Shown: in pieces, positions 10,106 through 23,697 of the stretch
Numbering within the stretch: position 1 is the stretch's first letter
How the letters are laid out: the number at the start of each line of letters is the position of its first letter
Assembly (NCBI RefSeq): GCF_014898815.1
Contig: NW_026515513.1
Coordinates: forward strand, 1,178,001 to 1,242,000
Source of the DNA: Panonychus citri
Taxonomy: Eukaryota; Arthropoda; Arachnida; Trombidiformes; Tetranychidae
DNA length: 64,000 nucleotides
Direction: 5' to 3'
Position numbers and translations under genes: made by a program
Notes under the pieces: model-generated
The model's database searches: none
What the model was told of the DNA's origin: nothing
What the model saw: only the letters and a program-made list of their open reading frames with translations

Positions 10106-10528
10106 ATGAGCACAACTACACCATCGTTGACAACATTACCCGAACCCATAGAATCGACCACAACAATTGTCCCAATCGAAGGTGAATTCTCATGGTCCGA
10201 TAATGCGATGACCCTTGGATTCTCATCATTTCTCATGATTGGAACAATCATTTGGATCTGTATTTGGTGTAAAGGTCGAAAAGCAAGAGAAGCAAATAAA
10301 CGACGATCCTCTCGACCTCGATCATCAAGCAAAATACCATCACCAACTAAGCCAACTGACCGTAAAGATGACCTTCCAGCCTGCAGCAAGACTCCCTCAT
10401 TAGCCTCAATCCAATCAACAGGTTCCAATTATTATGATCAATTAATGGGAAGTGGTAATATACCCAAAGTTAAATCAATCTCACAATATGGTGCACTTTT
10501 AGCACAACAAGAACCACCTCCACCTTAA
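10106..10528 (+). CDS. Single-pass membrane protein of 140 residues, function unknown
   Basis: ATG at 10106 is chosen because the extracellular-type Ser/Thr-rich start begins here; an in-frame frame upstream from 9983 adds only UTR-like basic sequence. Residues 1-33 are Thr/Ser/Pro-rich with no signal peptide. Residues 35-55 (MTLGFSSFLMIGTIIWICIWC) form one transmembrane helix. It is followed by a Lys/Arg-rich stop-transfer (KGRKAREANKRR) and a Ser/Pro-rich tail with a C-terminal PPPP, giving a type III topology with a cytoplasmic tail. The gene is single-exon and in tandem with DNAJC9. I do not recognise a family; composition is non-repetitive in the tail, which supports a real gene. Confidence 0.65.
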   Translation: MSTTTPSLTTLPEPIESTTTIVPIEGEFSWSDNAMTLGFSSFLMIGTIIWICIWCKGRKAREANKRRSSRPRSSSKIPSPTKPTDRKDDLPACSKTPSLASIQSTGSNYYDQLMGSGNIPKVKSISQYGALLAQQEPPPP

Positions 10529-12079
10529 TTGTCACCAACAAAACAGAACGAAACATTTTAATTGACTCAACTTGCGACATCGCCACCAATCAGATCAAAA
10601 TTATCGCTTCAATAATGATCAACATTTTGTAAACTTACTGTTACAAATATTAAACTTTTCTACAAAAGTAAACCTTTACAAGATATAATCGAGATAATCT
10701 CAAGCTTAAATACACATAAGAATATCTATCGATTCTGATTCTTTTAATTTCCAAATTCCAAATTCGAATCAACAAAAAATTCGATAACTTTATTTTTCGA
10801 CCGTCAGATGACGACACTTGTTTCATTGTTCTAAAAGTAACGGACCAAAGTTTCCAGGTAAAAGTTTCTTCACTTTGGATAACCAAAGTTTGGAATTTAA
10901 TTGCTCACACAATTAGATTATTTCATGATCCAACATGGAGTTGATTTTCAATTCTCTTCTTGAAAAGTTGAGAAGAAAAAGTTTTCTTTCTGTTTTCTTT
11001 CGTTCTAAATGAAAACAGTACATCGAACTTACTTTTTGCAGATTAACTCATCTCGATAATATGAGAAAACAATTGACACTTTTGTTTATCTCTTTTCCCC
11101 CTGTGTTTTTGTTAGACAATGAATCAATTTCACCATGAACAATATACTAGATAATTCAATGAATTAACTATTAACAACGGTGATGATTACAATGTAATGA
11201 GATGATTACATATCCCAACCTAAAAGAATTTGAAAAAAAAGGTTAAGCCTAAAGATTAAGCAGCTGATTGTACACTAGAGATTTGGACCATTAAGCCGAT
11301 GATTTAAATGATATATATGATAGAGGGAGAGAATGAGATTCAACATTACAATTGGCTGTTTGATTAATCGCTTGTAAAAGTAACAGTGAAAGTAATCAGA
11401 TGAAAGTCAAAGCAATCAAAGTGAACAGGAAAACAAAACAAAAAATTATCGACAACATTTCATCTTGATCTGTATCTTTAACTTTAGGTTGTATCACTTA
11501 TAAGACAAAAAGAGACCTGGAAAAGAAAATGAAAAACAATCAGTCTGATTGCCAATGATTACATTAATTGTATCGAATTGACAATAAATTACCTGAGCCT
11601 CAGTGTGTCAGGTCAACATGATTAATCATATAAAGAGTATCATAGTTACATGGTGGGTGAAAGGTGGATGGGGAGTGGGAATGAAATATCTCAGTAAGAA
11701 ACTGAGAGAAATACATTCAGAACTAACTGAAGAAAATCTGAAAATTCGTGAGAGAGAGAAAGAGAGAGGGAGGGAGAGGGAGAAATAAAAGTAAGAGTAG
11801 AAATAAGTTACTACAAAGAGGGAGCAGAAAAGGACACTAAGAATGCAGAGAGAGTGAGAGAGATGATGATGATGACAAAAAAATACAATCATCATAATCA
11901 TCATCATGAAAAGGTTTACCTTTGATCCTGAGTAATGGTGGGTAAACAAAATTTTTTTATGGTTGATTGTCTGAAATGTGACAAAGAGGAAGGAGAGAAA
12001 AGTAAGAAAATGGAAAGATGAAGATAAAAATGATGATGATGATGATGAGAAGAAGATGAAGAAAGAGAAAGAGAGAGAG
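10529..12079. other. Non-coding DNA downstream of the membrane-protein gene
   Basis: Likely 3-prime UTR at first, then AT-rich sequence without coding signal. Purine-rich tracts at 11745-11790 and 11990-12080 create long but low-complexity minus-strand frames (Phe/Ser/Leu) that I reject. Confidence 0.6.
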
Positions 12080-13070
12080 AAATGAAAATGGAGATGGAAA
12101 AGTTTGATTATAAATGTAACTGAATTCACCTTACCAGAATGTATTAGGAAAAGCTATTAAGTACATGATGATGATCAAACAACAACAACAACAACAACAG
12201 TTACAACACCAACTACCCCACCTACCCATCCACCCACATACACAAGGACAACATGAACAACAATGAATGAAACTAATAACTTTTCCTGGTTTTCAGCAGA
12301 AAAAAAAACGAAAGTATAAAAAAGATGATGATACAAAATAAGAAAAAAAAGTTTCCATGTTATATTCATGTGTTATTATAAATTAAATCGATGATGATGA
12401 AGATCACCTTTTCTTATACACTTAGATAAATATACACCATGATCATCGTTTTATTAGATTCATCCCCATGTATCACATGATCAGATCGTTGATTAACCTT
12501 AACAGAAGAAGAGAAAACTTCATCATCATCATTATCATGAAAGACTCATTGGAAAACTGAGAAAGAAAGAGAGAGAGAGAGATGAAAAAAAAGATCAGAA
12601 CTTGAACAAAATCAGAATAAATTATTGTTCCAGTCTATTGTTATAACTCTTTCTTTTTCTCTTTCTTTTTTTCATCTTCTTCATGAGGTTCATTTTTTGT
12701 TCATTCTTGGCATTCAGTGGATGAACATAAAAAAGATATATAACAAACACCTTAATATGATTCACAATGAAATAAAAGATAACCTTAATTTGTAAAGAAC
12801 GAGGGAGAGAGAAAGTGAGTTGTGTGAATAATGTTCATAGTAAAGGGAAAAGGGAAGATGATGATGATAATGATGATGCCAAATGATTGCGTATGACATG
12901 ATAGAGAGGAAAAAGTATATTAGATTCAAGGTAATGTAATAATGAAGTTTTGTGAAAAAAAGCATTACAATAACATTGTTTAATGATTCAAGGAATGAGA
13001 AGGAAGAAAAAAAGTTCAGCAGAACAGGTTAGAACTGAATAAATGGTTGGAAAGAGTTGAAATAAAATGG

Positions 13071-13113
<43 letters not shown>

Positions 13114-13310
13114 GGGAGGAGGAGGAAGAAATTAATGTAAAGATTCAGTGGGTGAAAAAAAGAGGAGTTGAAAAAAATGAACAGTTGAATATTATTATTG
13201 TTATTATTTTGGTTTTATCTTTTACTTTTCATTATGTATAATGAAATAACATTATCTACATAGAGAGTGAGTTTCTCTCTCTCTCTCTCTCTCTCGTTGT
13301 ATATTTGTGA
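12080..13310. repeat. Second copy of the 3.9-5.1 kb segment, without the GPCR fragment
   Basis: Matches 3948-4140 and 4830-5058 in order and orientation. The 12373-12671 part has no counterpart there and no coding potential. 13075-13110 is a (GA)n run and 13275-13295 a TC run. Confidence 0.82.
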
Positions 13311-13422
13311 ATGTAAAGACAATCTGTAAAAGTGATAATAGTGAAAGTTGAAAGTAAGTAAGTAGAAGTGAGTTTACCAGAGGATAAGGGGAGCAAATGA
13401 TGAGGATGAAGATGAAAAGCTT

Positions 13423-13457
<35 letters not shown>

Positions 13458-14454
13458 TAAGTTAAAGTAAGTAAAGAAAAGTCTAAGGCAAATTATGATG
13501 GTGAAAAATGAAGGTTATCTCAATAGGAATTTGATTTGTTGTTGAATAAAACATCACACTGGGAGTCTGTTGAAAAGAAAGGCTGGTTTTCTGAAGGAAG
13601 AGAAGAAGAAGAGAGAAAGAGATTGAAAGATGATGATGAGAAGGATAATCATGATAATGATAATGATGATGAGGATAAGAAGAAGGAGGAGAAGATGAAG
13701 AAGAAGAAGGAGGTTGATGATGAGAAAGTGAATCTCTTTCTATTCCTTTTTTACTCTTTAACAAAGATAAATGTTTTCGAATGTGCTTATATACACTTAC
13801 CATAGTATCCACCCTGTATGTCATCTCTATGTGTCCGAAGCAGGAAGATGAGAGTAACAACAAGGAGGAAAATGATTACCTCTTCTTCATCATAATCATA
13901 ATCATAATAATCATTATCGCTCTCATCATCTTTAGTTTTCTATCATCCGCATCACTTTTTCCTCTTTCACTTTTCTTTAGGATTCTTTTTACTTTCTCTC
14001 TCTCTTTTTACTCTATTCATCTTCCTCTTTCCACCTCCTCCTTTTTATATATACGTCCTGCAAGAGATTCGTAAAGCAAGATGACCATAACAAATGATAA
14101 TACACCATTTTCATCATGGAAACATATCTCATCTTGTCCTTTCGGATCATCATCATCATTATGCATCATTCACCTCATTATATTCAATCTTTCTGTAACC
14201 AATTTAATTCAGTAGGAAGAGAGAGAGAGAGAGAGAGAGAAACTTTCTCCTTTTCTCTTGTAGTTTATACATATTATTATTAATAACAAATGTGTAAGAA
14301 CTGAAAAGTATCATCATCAACATCAACAACAATTGCAAAGGACAATGAATGAAAAAAAACTCACTACAAGAGGAAAAGATGAACTAATAATAATGTTAAT
14401 AGTGTAAAAAATCTAGTTATTGAAATGATGCTGGTGATGAAAATGATGAGCAAA
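13311..14454. other. Non-coding microsatellite-rich DNA
   Basis: ATG/GAT trinucleotide tracts at 13400-13460 and 13620-13720, TC/CAT tracts at 13880-14040. Open frames are products of these tracts. Confidence 0.7.
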
Positions 14455-14808
14455 GAGTAACTTATGAAAAACATTATTCAGTCAAGTGTGGAAAGAGAGA
14501 GTGAGAGTGAGAGAGAGAGTCGGAAGTTTGGTGATTTATAACAACGAGAGGTCGATAGGGGGAATGATTAGACTTGAATGAACCTGAATCATGGTGATGT
14601 GGATGAAGAAAGAGAAAAGAAAAGAAAATGATAATGATAACAATAATTCAAAGCGAATCAGTAAAGAAAGGAAAAAGTGATTTAAATCAATAAATGAATT
14701 ACTTCTACTAGAAAATGGAACAAAAAAACGGGAGGTAAGAGAGAAAGAGGGAGAAAGACGAAGAATATAAAGGCTAGAAAGGAGGATGAGTGAGACAGAC
14801 AGAGAGAA

Positions 14809-14841
<33 letters not shown>

Positions 14842-15139
14842 TGAGAGAGAGAGTCGGAAGTTTGGTGATTTATAACAACGAGAGGTCGATAGGGGGAATG
14901 ATTAGACTTGAATGAACCTGAATCATGGTGATGTGGATGAAGAAAGAGAAAAGAAAAGAAAATGATAATGATAACAATAATTCAAAGCGAATCAGTAAAG
15001 AAAGGAAAAAGTGATTTAAATCAATAAATGAATTACTTATTAGAAAAGAAAATGGAACAAAAAAACGGGAGGTAAGAGAGAAAGGGAAAGAGGGAGAAAG
15101 ACGAAGAATATAAAGGCTAGAAAGGAGGATGAGTGAGAC

Positions 15140-15143
<4 letters not shown>
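14455..15143. repeat. Tandem direct duplication, period about 334 bp, with a third diverged copy at 49265-49505
   Basis: The unit beginning CGGAAGTTTGGTGATTTA occurs at 14521 and again at 14855 with almost the same sequence for about 290 bp, each preceded by a GA run. A shorter diverged copy lies at about 49348-49505, where the preceding 49265-49310 also matches 14456-14500. It is non-coding. Confidence 0.9.

Positions 15144-15211
<68 letters not shown>
15144..15211. repeat. (GA)n microsatellite, longest run in the window
   Basis: About 68 nt of uninterrupted AG/GA directly after the second copy of the 334-bp tandem unit. On the minus strand it yields a Leu-Ser polypeptide frame, which is not a gene. 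Confidence 0.97.
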
Positions 15212-15213
<2 letters not shown>

Positions 15214-16738
15214 GAAAAGTTCTGAGAGAGTGAGAGAGACAGTGAGATATTCTGATGAGAAAGAAATCAGAATCATCGAGATAAATATATGTCAGAATGT
15301 CTCAGCTTACAAAATGAACTTTTTCTCTCACCAAAAACCACCCTCCACCTCCATCTTCCCACTCCCACTCCCACTTCTCTCTCTCACTTTTGATTCTTTC
15401 TCCTAAAATTATTGCAGAATTCAAATTCAATATGATAATATTTATATACTATTATTATTTATCATCTCATATTAACTTGATACTCTTCATGAATGTGGGT
15501 GAAGTTACAGTTTACCCAATGTGTGTACCCTCTTGTACCCTGTTCCCACTCCGACTCCTCTCATCTTGCTTAAATGATTACCTTTTCCTTTATTTTTAAT
15601 ATTCTCATATTCAGTTTCATGGTGACAGATAAAACTGTAAATGAAATTTGATTTCACCATTTGATTGAACAGAATCAGTAAATTGTTACACTCCCTTCAA
15701 TTTAAATTAACTAACTCACTCCAATAATAATAATAACAACACAATCTGATACTTTGACCTGTCAATTGTTGACCTTATCCCGAAATTGATCAAAAAACAA
15801 AATTAATATTCACTATCGATTCAATTATTATATTATTATTGATATATTGATATTCATTAATTGATTGATTGATCATTAGTATTAACGATCAACAATTAAC
15901 CAATTTAAAAAAGACACATCAAGTTATATCGATACTTTTGATTGTATCATCATCATCATCATCATCATCGTTATAATCATTGTATTTCAGTTGATTATAA
16001 GTTAATGAATGTTAGTAAATTAATTTAAATTAATTTACGATCATTGTAACTAAAGATTGAGGGACAATCATCAATTGTATTGTAACAAATTAACATTGAT
16101 TATTGTACAATTGGGTCATCCTGTTGTTTATTCAATTTAACTTGATTACTATCATCATTAGCAGGAAATGTAATTACTTTAATCATGATTATTAAATTGA
16201 TTAAAGGTTTTCACTTTCAACAATCAAACAATTGTTTCTGAGGAAGAGAAAAAAAAAATTAATCTTCCAAATAATTAATAACAGTAAACGATAATCATTA
16301 TCAATTGACTGACCATAAATACTATTAATTTAATTAGTTAATATATATTGCCAATCATATAATCAATTGTTATTGATGATATTTCATTTCTTAATAGTTA
16401 ATTATAATTGTGAAAATTAAGTATAAAAAATAATATACGATTTCAAGTTAATTCAATAAATCGTATCATCAAATGTATCATTGTCTATGTGTTAACATAT
16501 CTTGTTGTTAATATTAATTTTTAATATTTCATTTTAATCAACAATCAACAATCACCATGAGTATTGAGTTTTATATACAAAATATTTAAAAATTATCACT
16601 TTCATGATGATGATGATATGGCTGATTACAATTGCACTGAATTAATGAATTGATTGGGTAACAGTTGATGTATTAGGTAGTTAACGTATTATGTTAATGG
16701 GATTTATATTAGATTAGGAAAGATGTTGTTTAACAGTA
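15212..16738. other. AT-rich non-coding DNA
   Basis: Largely unique sequence with few microsatellites and no coding signal; 15800-16700 is especially AT-rich with recurring caattg/attaat words. Confidence 0.6.
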
Positions 16739-16851
16739 ATCAGATTAAGGTTTAATTTAGTTTTCTAGGTGATGATCTAAATTGGTATTAAAATTTAAAT
16801 TGATGATGGTTTCTGAAGAGCGGATGAGGATTGGGATGAGGATGAGGATGA

Positions 16852-16883
<32 letters not shown>

Positions 16884-18440
16884 GATGGTGGCAGTGGTGG
16901 ATATTGTGATGGTGGATGAGGATGAGGATGAAGATGAAGATGATGATGGATAAAATGTTTCTCTTTCTTTTCTTTCTTTCTTTTCCCACGGTTACTTTGT
17001 ATTAATAATAATGGTATGTAATCATTTATATCTTCAACTATCTAAACTAGAGTATGGACCTGGAACTGAACAATTTATCTTAATTGATGTGATTTAATTG
17101 TGATGATGATGATGGTAAATTTAATGATCCATAGTATATATGGTTAAATACATTTCATCTTCATCTTTGCTCTATCCAATCTAATCAACTCACTAATCAA
17201 ATTATTTATCTTCCTCATCTTTATCTCTCTCTCTCTCTCTCTCTTTCTGTCTTTTTCTCTGTCTTTTACTTTGAGTCTTTTTCATTTTCTCCTCATCTTG
17301 TAAATGTCTTTTTAACATTAAACATACTTTGTGCCTTTTGTAACAACAATAATCAAATATGTTTTATCAATAGAAAGGCCAAAAAGAAAGAGCATCCATC
17401 CTTTATCATCCTTTCATCATCATCATAATCTACATCATCTAAATCATCTTCATCTTCATCTTCATGTTGATCTTCATGTTGATCTTTATGTTGATCATAT
17501 TGATGATGATTTTTGTTGTTTAAGTGGTTTGATGAATAATCGGAAATCAGGTTGAATGATTGTTGTTGTTGTTGTTCAATAATAAAAATGTTACTATTAA
17601 GTTGAAAGTTTTTATCATTAACTTGATTTTATTTCATCTTTTTAATGGACAGTTGAACAAAAGCCAATCAATATAATCGTTGTCATCGTGTCCAGTTAGT
17701 TGTATGTCTATGGATTTATGTGAGTGTGTGGATATTGGTCAGTATAAGAATCATTTTTATGTTAAATCATTAGGATACCAGAAGAAAGAGGAAAAGATGG
17801 AGAGAGAGAGAGAAGAGGAGGTGGATGAAGAAGAAGAAGGAGGAGGAGGAGGTTGAAGAAGACGAAGAAAATGAAGAAGAAGATGAAGAAGAGGGAAAAC
17901 TGTCCCAGATTAAGATGAGGTAGCAGAAAGAAAGAGAAATGTAAGTAACTATGATGGCGAAAGTAGTGTGGGTGGGACAGAGATAGTGAATTCGCTTCTG
18001 GGAATCATAAACCTTAGAGTACAGGAGAAGAGGGAAAGGGAAAGGGCGAGAGTAGAAAATGATGAGATTGAAGAAGATGCTGAGAGATAGATGATGATGA
18101 TAAGCAATATAAAATGGGAGGAGAAAGTGGGTGAGAGAAAAAAGTAGAAAGAAAGAGAAAAGAAAGAAAAAAGAAAGAGAAAAGTGAAAGTGAATCAAAA
18201 TTGTTCAGCCTCGAAAGAAGAAAAGTAGATAGATGGAACGGAGAGAGTTCAGATAAAGAAGAAGAAGAAGAAGTGATGATGATGATAAAGGAAAAAAAGG
18301 ATGAGCAACGCAAAAGAAGAAGAAATGTAGAGAAAGAGAAGAAAAGAAAGAAGAAAAGTAGATAGATGAACCGGAGAAGAAGGAAAAGCAAGATGGAAGA
18401 ATCAGAAAAGAGCAGGTCGATAGATGATAATGATGATGAT
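16739..18440. repeat. Segmental duplication block, copy A (partner 53005-54705)
   Basis: About 1.7 kb closely matching 53005-54705 in the same orientation. Differences are mainly microsatellite length (a short GA run near 17806-17815 versus a 50-nt run in copy B) and a 12-bp repeat unit near 17465. A 74-codon frame at 17331 is shared but has no ATG and is dominated by CAT/CTT repeats, so I do not call a gene. Confidence 0.9.
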
Positions 18441-20830
18441 GATGTTCAGGAAAAGAGAAGAGAGATAGAGGAGAATAGAATATAATTTAAAATAAATTAT
18501 GAGAGAGAAAAAACAAGATATACAAAAGGAAGAAAAGCAAAAAGATAGAACGGTAATAAACATTAAGAATGATGAGGAAGAGATAGAGAGAGAGAGAGAG
18601 AGAAGATTGAGTGAGTCAACGATGGAAAATTGTACCGAAAGAGAAAGTCGACAGAGAGATGATGAGAATAAGATAAGAAAAGGTCGAAGACATGCTTGTA
18701 AAAGTGGTAATAGTTTTGTCATGAATTACATGGAAGATAAGAAGAAAATAAAGAAGATAAAAATGAGAGAGAGAAAGAGAGAGTAAAGGCAAGTGAGATG
18801 ATGAGAAGGAGGATAAAGATGATAAGAAGTGGGAGATAGTTTGTTGCTATTGATTTCCAGTTAAAAGTGAAGATGATACTGTTGATGTTTGTTGTTGTTC
18901 CTTTGATTTCAACAAGATCTTCATCTTCTTCATCCTCATCTTTTCATCAAACCTCATCTTTGTCCTCATCTTTCTCTCTCTCTCTCTCCTTTATAATCTC
19001 ATTCTTTCAACATGATCATGATACTCATTTTCCTCCTTCTAAGTCACTCTCTGGATGATGGATGATAATATTGACTATGAACGATGTATCCATGTATCCG
19101 GAATAAAGGATAACCCAATTAGCTTTCTCAATCAAATAACAAACGTCATTAAAATTCCTTGGCAACCAACAATCAATTTGATTAAGAGTAAGCATTATCA
19201 TCCTCATCCTCATCTTCATCCTCATCACAACAACAACAACAACTGACAATCAGATGAGTTAACCATATTAAAATTACATTCAATATTTAATTCGATTTTT
19301 CTCTCTCTCTCTCTCTCCATCCACCTCTCATCTTTATCTTCATCATCAGTATTCATAGATTAGCATTAATATCAACAACATCATCATCATTATCTTTTTC
19401 CTCATCTTCTCTCTTTCTTTATCGTCATCGAACTTTTTTTTCTTCTCTTCCTAAATATTATTATTTCTGATACTAATTCAATAAGTAAATGTGATAGGGT
19501 TGATGATGAGGATGAGGAAGAAGATGAAAAAAAACCTCAGAATCAAATCAGCAACAGGCAATTTGAGGATGATTAATATTCATTTGTCAGTTGATAAGAT
19601 GATTATATTGATGATATGAGTAGCCCATCATCATAATCATCATATTTTCACTTCAATAAATCTCATCTGATTGATGATGATGTTGTTGTTGATGATTATC
19701 ATGGTTCTAGTGTTGATGGCAATGCTGATAATCATTTATGAACTTCCGTTAAAAATAAAATATATACTAACTGATTATTCATACAATTTGCTCATGAAAA
19801 AGTTTCCCCTGCTCGTTCAATGAAACATAGTAATTGAATCCAAAGCCATGAATGAAAACATTTTCATTGAAATAAAATATTATTATTATCAATTATAAAA
19901 TCCATTCACCATGTTGATTATCAGATGAAAGGATTAAAATATCAATGACAAAATTGAGATGATTTATTGATTGACTTTGGATACAATTCAATTGATTGAT
20001 TGTCGATTCATTTTACTACAAATTAGACCAAGAGTTTGATTGGTTACCTGATTTATTTAAATTATTCCCGCGACAAATTAACAGTTACATGTGAGAGAAA
20101 ATCTTTGGGAAGTTTGTACCTATGGAGAAAAAGTCACTTTGATATGTTTGAGAGGAAAAAAAATATTCGAAACTTTGAAAAGTGTCAATTTAGAAGATCG
20201 AATGTGAATTCAATCAATTATATTCAATTGGAACTTTTTTCTTTCCCATCATCATTTACCTTCTTATTGAGCATTTCATGAGACATAAACATTCACAGAA
20301 GATACAACCATTTAGATCATTTATTATCGAGGTAAAATGCAAGGTGAGAAAAAGGTAAGAATCATCAGTGAGAAATAATCAATTGGATGGAGAAGAGAGA
20401 GAAAAAAGTTCTAAGCAATCGAATTGACAATTATATTGATAAATGAACTTACAAGAAACTCGAGAAAACTTGAGTTGAGAAAACGTTACAATACCCAGAG
20501 TAGTTGTTCAGAGGATAAAGGGGCTTGGATGATCATCATGTTAATGATGATCATGATGTTAATCATGAGAACTCTCTCTCTCTCTCTCTTATCATCTTCT
20601 CAGTCATTGTAATCAATTAATCACAATCAAATGGTTTGCAATCAAAACTGTAAATCAACGAGGGAGAAGAGGAGAAAAAGTTACATTAAAAAAAAGGAAA
20701 AGTGGATAAGATGGAAAAAGAACAGGAAGAAAAAACTCAAATTCCAAGTTTATCCGAAATTCTCAAACTGAAACCATGATATAAGAATTGAATCTTAAGC
20801 AGGAATGCTGAAAGCTGAGAGAACGGTGAG
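18441..20830. other. Non-coding microsatellite-rich DNA
   Basis: GA/AAG tracts at 18440-18790, TC/CAT tracts at 18915-19000 and 19200-19440, GAT tracts around 19500-19700. No protein-like frame. Confidence 0.65.
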
Positions 20831-23697
20831 AGAGAGAGAAAAAAATTCCCAGTTAGAACTTTTTTTATTCTTTTTGCAAATTGTATTGATAATGCAAATT
20901 CGATTGCAGCAATTAAATGTCTCTACACGAAGGGAGAAATAGAACCTCTCCCTCTCCCACTGAATGAATCCCCCATGAAAGGCATGGCCTCATTACGATT
21001 AAAACAAATTTAAATTAAATCATTTGCTAAATTGTGATAATTTCAAATGAATCCTTTTCTTTTGCTATGATGATCAGAAACAACAAGCTAAACAATTGAT
21101 AATGAACCTGAATGAAAGTGTGATGATTATAATTATATTATAAAAACAAACTTGAAATGATTATCATGATGATAACTTTCACTGACTCTCTCTCCCTCCC
21201 TCAACTACAATCATCATCATCAACAAATTATTAATGATGATAATGTAAACAATTACATGATAACAACAACGGTAGATATAACAATATATGCAAACAACAA
21301 TTAACTAACTAACTAACTGTAAATAGTTAAGGTTACAAATGAATAGACAAAAAAAACTATTTACACACTTAAACACTAATCAAATTGATCATCAGCATAC
21401 CGATGATGATTAAAAAAAACAAGTCTAACAATTAAATGATTGATTTAACGTTACCAATAAAACAGAAACTACAGAAAACTTTGAATTAACTAACAATCAA
21501 CTAACATAAACACTCGCTCATTCAACCCAACAATTAACCAATTAAACTTTAAACGTTTGTCCAATTAACCAATAAAACATATCTAATGATCATAATACAT
21601 ATTCAATCAATCAATTAATTATAACAGTAAATAAGTAAAACCAATTGATAAGAACCATCAAAGTTAATAAGATGAAGATGATCAATAATTATCAAGCTCT
21701 TTTTTTCAATAAGTTTCAATTAATCTTGACCATCATCATAATCATCCTCATCCCAACTCTCTCTCTCTCTCTCTCCCTCCCTCTCTCCCATACACACACA
21801 CACAGTAAAAACACAATAACAATAACAACCAACAATCATAATCATAATCACCAATAACAATAATAATAACAATTGAGCTTAACAAGAAGCAGCAAAAGCA
21901 ACAGCAATTGTAATCATCAAGAGAGAAGCAAAAAAAACCCTAAGTAATAATAATATAATCCAGGTCATAGACACTTATCCCTCCCAGTCATCATTCCCTA
22001 TAAAAAGCCTACCACCTCCACTCACCTCAACTTAAACTCCCCACCTTCACCTCTACCTACATACATAAATGTCCCTCTCTGTCATTCTCTCTCACTTTTT
22101 ATCATCTTCTGTCCAGTTTTTTTTCTCCTTCTCCTCCAAACCTTAACGGTAAACTTTAATAGTAGAACAGCAATAATATCACCCACTAGAAAAAAAAAAC
22201 TTTGGATATCAAAAGGGGAAGAGGAAATAGAATTGATGGAGAGAGAGAGAGAAAAAAATTCCCAGTTAGAACTTTTTTTATTCTTTTTGCAAATTGTATT
22301 GATAATGCAAATTCGATTGCAGCAATTAAATGTCTCTACACGAAGGGAGAAATAGATGAGAGAACCTCTCCCTCTCCCACTGCCACTTTCACCCACCCTC
22401 ACTGAATGAATGAACCCCATGAAAGGCATGGCCTCATTACGATTAAAACAAATTTAAATTAAATCATTTGCTAAATTGTGATAATTTCAAATGAATCCTT
22501 TTCTTTTGCTATGATGATCAACAACAACAAGCTAAACAATTGATAATGAACCTGAATGAAAGTGTGATGATTATAATTATATTATAAAAACAAACTTGAA
22601 ATGATTATCATGATGATAACTTTCACTGACTCTCTCTCCCTCCCTCAACTACAATCATCATCATCAACAAATTATTAATGATGATAATGTAAACAATTAC
22701 ATGATAACAACAACGGTAGATATAACAATATATGCAAACAACAATTAACTAACTAACTAACTGTAAATAGTTAAGGTTACAAATGAATAGACAAAAAAAA
22801 ACTATTTACACACTTAAACACTAATCAAATTGATCATCAGCATACCGATGATGATTAAAAAAAACAAGTCTAACAATTAAATGATTGATTAAACGTTACC
22901 AATAAAACAGAAACTACAGAAAACTTTGAATTAACTAACAATCAACTAACATAAACACTCACTCATTCAACCCAACAATTAACCAATTAAACTTTAAACG
23001 TTGTCCAATTAACCAATAAAACATATCTAATGATCATAATACATATTCAATCAATCAATTAATTATAACAGTAAATAAGTAAAACCAATTGATAAGAACC
23101 ATCAAAGTTAATAAGATGAAGATGATCAATAATTATCAAGCTCTTTTTTTCAATAAGTTTCAATTAATCTTGACCATCATCATAATCATCCTCATCCCAA
23201 CTCTCTCTCTCTCTCTCTCTCCCTCCCTCTCTCTCCCATACACACACACAGTAAAAACACAATAACAATAACAACCAACAATCATAATCATAATCACCAA
23301 TAACAATAATAATAACAATTGAGCTTAACAAGAAGCAGCAAAAGCAACAGCAATTGTAATCATCAAGAGAGAAGCAAAAAAAACCCTAAGTAATAATAAT
23401 ATAATCCAGGTCATAGACACTTATCCCTCCCAGTCATCATTCCCTATAAAAAGCCTACCACCTCCACTCACCTCAACTTAAACTCCCCACCTTCACCTCT
23501 ACCTACATACATAAATGTCCCTCTCTGTCATTCTCTCTCACTTTTTATCATCTTCTGTCCAGTTTTTTTTCTCCTTCTCCTCCAAACCTTAACGGTAAAC
23601 TTTAATAGTAGAACAGCAATAATATCACCCACTAGAAAAAAAAAACTTTGGATATCAAAAGGGGAAGAGGAAATAGAATTGATGGAGAGAGAGAGAG
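20831..23697. repeat. Tandem direct duplication of a 1.4-kb unit
   Basis: The unit runs from a GA run and TTCCCAGTTAGAACTTT (20846 and 22259, period 1413) to a GA run at about 22240 and 23690. The copies are nearly identical apart from small indels and an extra 30-40 bp near 22355-22400. Both contain the same TC/CACA microsatellites and no coding signal. The junction lies in a GA run. Confidence 0.93.

Noticed and set aside
9967..10428. 153-codon minus-strand ORF over the membrane-protein gene
   Set aside because: Antisense shadow; the plus-strand product has a coherent membrane topology.
11626..12129. 167-codon minus-strand ORF rich in Ser, Phe, His
   Set aside because: Composition follows purine-rich and GAT tracts; no motif, and part of it lies in a duplicated segment.
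12173..12235. Short-period repeats considered as a CRISPR-like or satellite array
   Set aside because: Simple ACA/ACC microsatellite without spacers; the window is eukaryotic.
15040..15276. Minus-strand ORF made mostly of Leu-Ser repeats
   Set aside because: It is the translation of the (GA)n run; the same happens at 43258-43485, 46386-46658 and elsewhere.
17331..17555. 74-codon ORF shared with 53566-53778
   Set aside because: Shared because of recent duplication; starts with GTG, is dominated by His/Leu/Asp repeats, and no ATG or splice signal supports it.
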